From: JAFGMR01 sp964632755
Lineage (GTDB): Archaea > Halobacteriota > Methanosarcinia > Methanotrichales > Methanotrichaceae
Reading direction: 5' to 3'
Assembly (NCBI GenBank): GCA_964632755.1
Contig: CAZWDT010000001.1
Coordinates: forward strand, 60,673 to 124,672
Length of the DNA stretch: 64,000 nt
The notes beneath the pieces are model-generated. The model did no database searches. It saw nothing but the letters and a program-made list of their open reading frames with translations, and was not told the origin of the DNA. Shown one piece after another: positions 62,714-64,000 of this stretch. Made by a program: the position numbers and the translations under genes. Every line of letters begins with the position of its first letter. The first letter of the stretch is position 1.

Positions 62714-64000
62714 CGGACGCTGAGGGACCCTACGCGCTGCCGGAGGGGTGGGCGTGGACGACGATTGGAGGCGCATTTGTTGTGGAGTCAGGCGGTACTC
62801 CATCCACGAAAAATCCGACTAATTTTGGAGGCTCAATCCCGTGGATAACTCCAGCTGATCTCTCGGGATTCGAAGAAAAGTATATCTCAAGAGGATCTCG
62901 GGATATAACTAGAGAAGGTTTAGAATCATCTTCAGCTAAACTGCTTCCAAAGGGGACTGTTGTTTTCTCTTCACGTGCCCCAATAGGTTATGTTGCTATC
63001 GCTCTGAATGATCTTTGTACCAATCAGGGATGTAAGAACTTCATAATTCCAACCGGAATTTTCAACGAATATGTATATTATTGTTTAAAGGGTAATAAAG
63101 ACCTTGCGGAAAGTTATGCTAGTGGAACTACGTTTCTTGAATTATCTGCAAAAAGAGCGGCTATGATCCCATTTCCCCTCCCCCCACTCCCCGAACAGCG
63201 CCGCATCGTGGCCAAGATCGAGGAGCTCTTCGCCCGCCTCGACGCCGGAGTATCGGCGCTGGAGAAGGCCCGGGCCCAGCTCAAGCGCTATCGCCAGTCG
63301 GTGCTCAAGGCCGCGGTCGAGGGCAGGCTCACGGAGGAATGGCGGCGGGGTCATCCGGACGTGGAACCGTCCTCGGTTCTGCTGGAGCGCATCGAACGGG
63401 AGCGCGAAAAGAGCGGGAGGGGGCGAGGCAAGAAGCTGCGCCCGCTGGACGCTTCGGGGTTGCCGGAGCTGCCGAAGGGGTGGACGTGGGCGACGGTTGA
63501 ACAAGTAGCTGACGTAGCCACAGGTGCAACACCATTAAGGAAGAACTCGAAATATTACGAAGATGGGACTGTTCCATGGATCACAAGCGGCGCGCTAAAT
63601 AATATTTTTGTCACTAAAGCGAGCGAAATGATTGCGGAGATTGCTATTCATGAGACTAATGCTAAAATTTTTCCGATTCACACGTTGCTCGTGGCCCTGT
63701 ATGGAGAAGGAAAGACAAGAGGTAAAGTATCTGAATTGTTAGTTGAGGCTGCCACAAACCAAGCCTGTGCTGCTTTGATGTTCGATGGAGCGGCTTCGCT
63801 AATAAGACCTTATATAAAGCTATTTTTCCAGAAGAATTATGAAGATATTCGGCGACTCTCGTCGGGTGGAGTTCAGCCAAATTTAAACTTGGGAATAATC
63901 AAGACTACAGTAGTTCCTCTGCCGCCAAAAGAAGAACAAAAGGAAATCGTATCCGAGATCGAGCGCCGCCTCTCTGTGGCCGACAAGACCGAGGCCACCC
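62710..64000 (+). CDS. hsdS: Type I restriction specificity subunit S (partial, runs off the window)
   Basis: ATG 62710 overlaps the hsdR stop (ATGA); no stop is reached by 64000, giving at least 430 residues. First target domain: LPEGWAWTTIGGAFVVESGG, then PWITPADLSGF. The central conserved helix is LPPLPEQRRIVAKIEELFARL and KARAQLKRYRQSVLKAAVEG. Second target domain: LPKGWTWATVEQVADVATGA, ending near PPKEEQKEIVSEIERRL. The two target domains are AT-rich while the conserved helices are GC-rich, the usual mark of domain exchange. Confidence 0.95.
   Translation, partial: MTDAEGPYALPEGWAWTTIGGAFVVESGGTPSTKNPTNFGGSIPWITPADLSGFEEKYISRGSRDITREGLESSSAKLLPKGTVVFSSRAPIGYVAIALNDLCTNQGCKNFIIPTGIFNEYVYYCLKGNKDLAESYASGTTFLELSAKRAAMIPFPLPPLPEQRRIVAKIEELFARLDAGVSALEKARAQLKRYRQSVLKAAVEGRLTEEWRRGHPDVEPSSVLLERIEREREKSGRGRGKKLRPLDASGLPELPKGWTWATVEQVADVATGATPLRKNSKYYEDGTVPWITSGALNNIFVTKASEMIAEIAIHETNAKIFPIHTLLVALYGEGKTRGKVSELLVEAATNQACAALMFDGAASLIRPYIKLFFQKNYEDIRRLSSGGVQPNLNLGIIKTTVVPLPPKEEQKEIVSEIERRLSVADKTEAT

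Overview
The window is from a euryarchaeal chromosome with high GC, probably a methanogen of the Methanotrichales/Methanosarcinales type. The evidence is the archaeal information-processing set (PCNA, primase large subunit, transcription factor S, histone, Orc1/Cdc6, the archaeal tRNA-dependent amidotransferase subunit GatE, archaeal TrpRS), AT-rich TATA-type promoters, and a DUF11-rich surface protein. The genus is an inference; no rRNA is present.

Region 1 (1-26 kb) is a surface-polysaccharide locus. The plus-strand operon 50-7021 encodes an RfbG-like CDP-glucose 4,6-dehydratase, a membrane GT2, a second SDR, an FkbM methyltransferase, a TPP carboligase and an RfbH-like (E1) 3-dehydrase. 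The E1 has its exact iron-sulfur cysteine spacing and His in place of the PLP lysine. Together they suggest a CDP-3,6-dideoxyhexose, possibly with a two-carbon branch (yersiniose-like). A decayed transposase (7068-7526) separates this from an AT-rich GT-C membrane protein, a methyltransferase and a 1289-residue methyltransferase/coiled-coil/double-GT2 fusion with an 84-bp tandem repeat. From 14.5 to 26.3 kb all genes are on the minus strand: a methyltransferase, an ABC exporter (Wzt/Wzm type), GT2, an epimerase, the full dTDP-rhamnose set (rmlD, B, A, C), two GT4 enzymes and a dolichol-phosphate-type GT2.

Region 2 (26-43 kb) is mostly core genome: a secreted alpha/beta hydrolase, tRNA-Thr(GGT), a small secreted protein, an unknown gene plus aroC, an XRE/DUF2178 regulator pair, moeA, a tfs-pcn-priL operon, an ACT protein, a glutaredoxin/Cys-rich pair, histone-gatE-orc1/cdc6, and pstC-pstA without pstS or pstB, followed by a convergent winged-helix gene.

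Region 3 (42.7-64 kb) starts with a secreted protein of about 1970 residues made of DUF11 repeats and a small DUF11 companion. Next come nnr-moaC and a secreted/membrane gene split by a 353-bp non-coding element with imperfect terminal inverted repeats and a target duplication. Excising the element on paper restores the reading frame exactly. Then come trpS, a phosphoribosyltransferase, a ThiS/MoaD-like protein lacking the diglycine end, a methyltransferase-like protein, an archaeal MutS-family ATPase, small unknowns, and the start of a type I restriction-modification locus (hsdR, then hsdS running off the window).

The most novel items are the element inside the gene at 51.5-52.8 kb, the CDP-dideoxysugar operon with the TPP enzyme, and the repeat-expanded giant glycosyltransferase. 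No CRISPR array or unmistakable defence island other than the type I system was seen.
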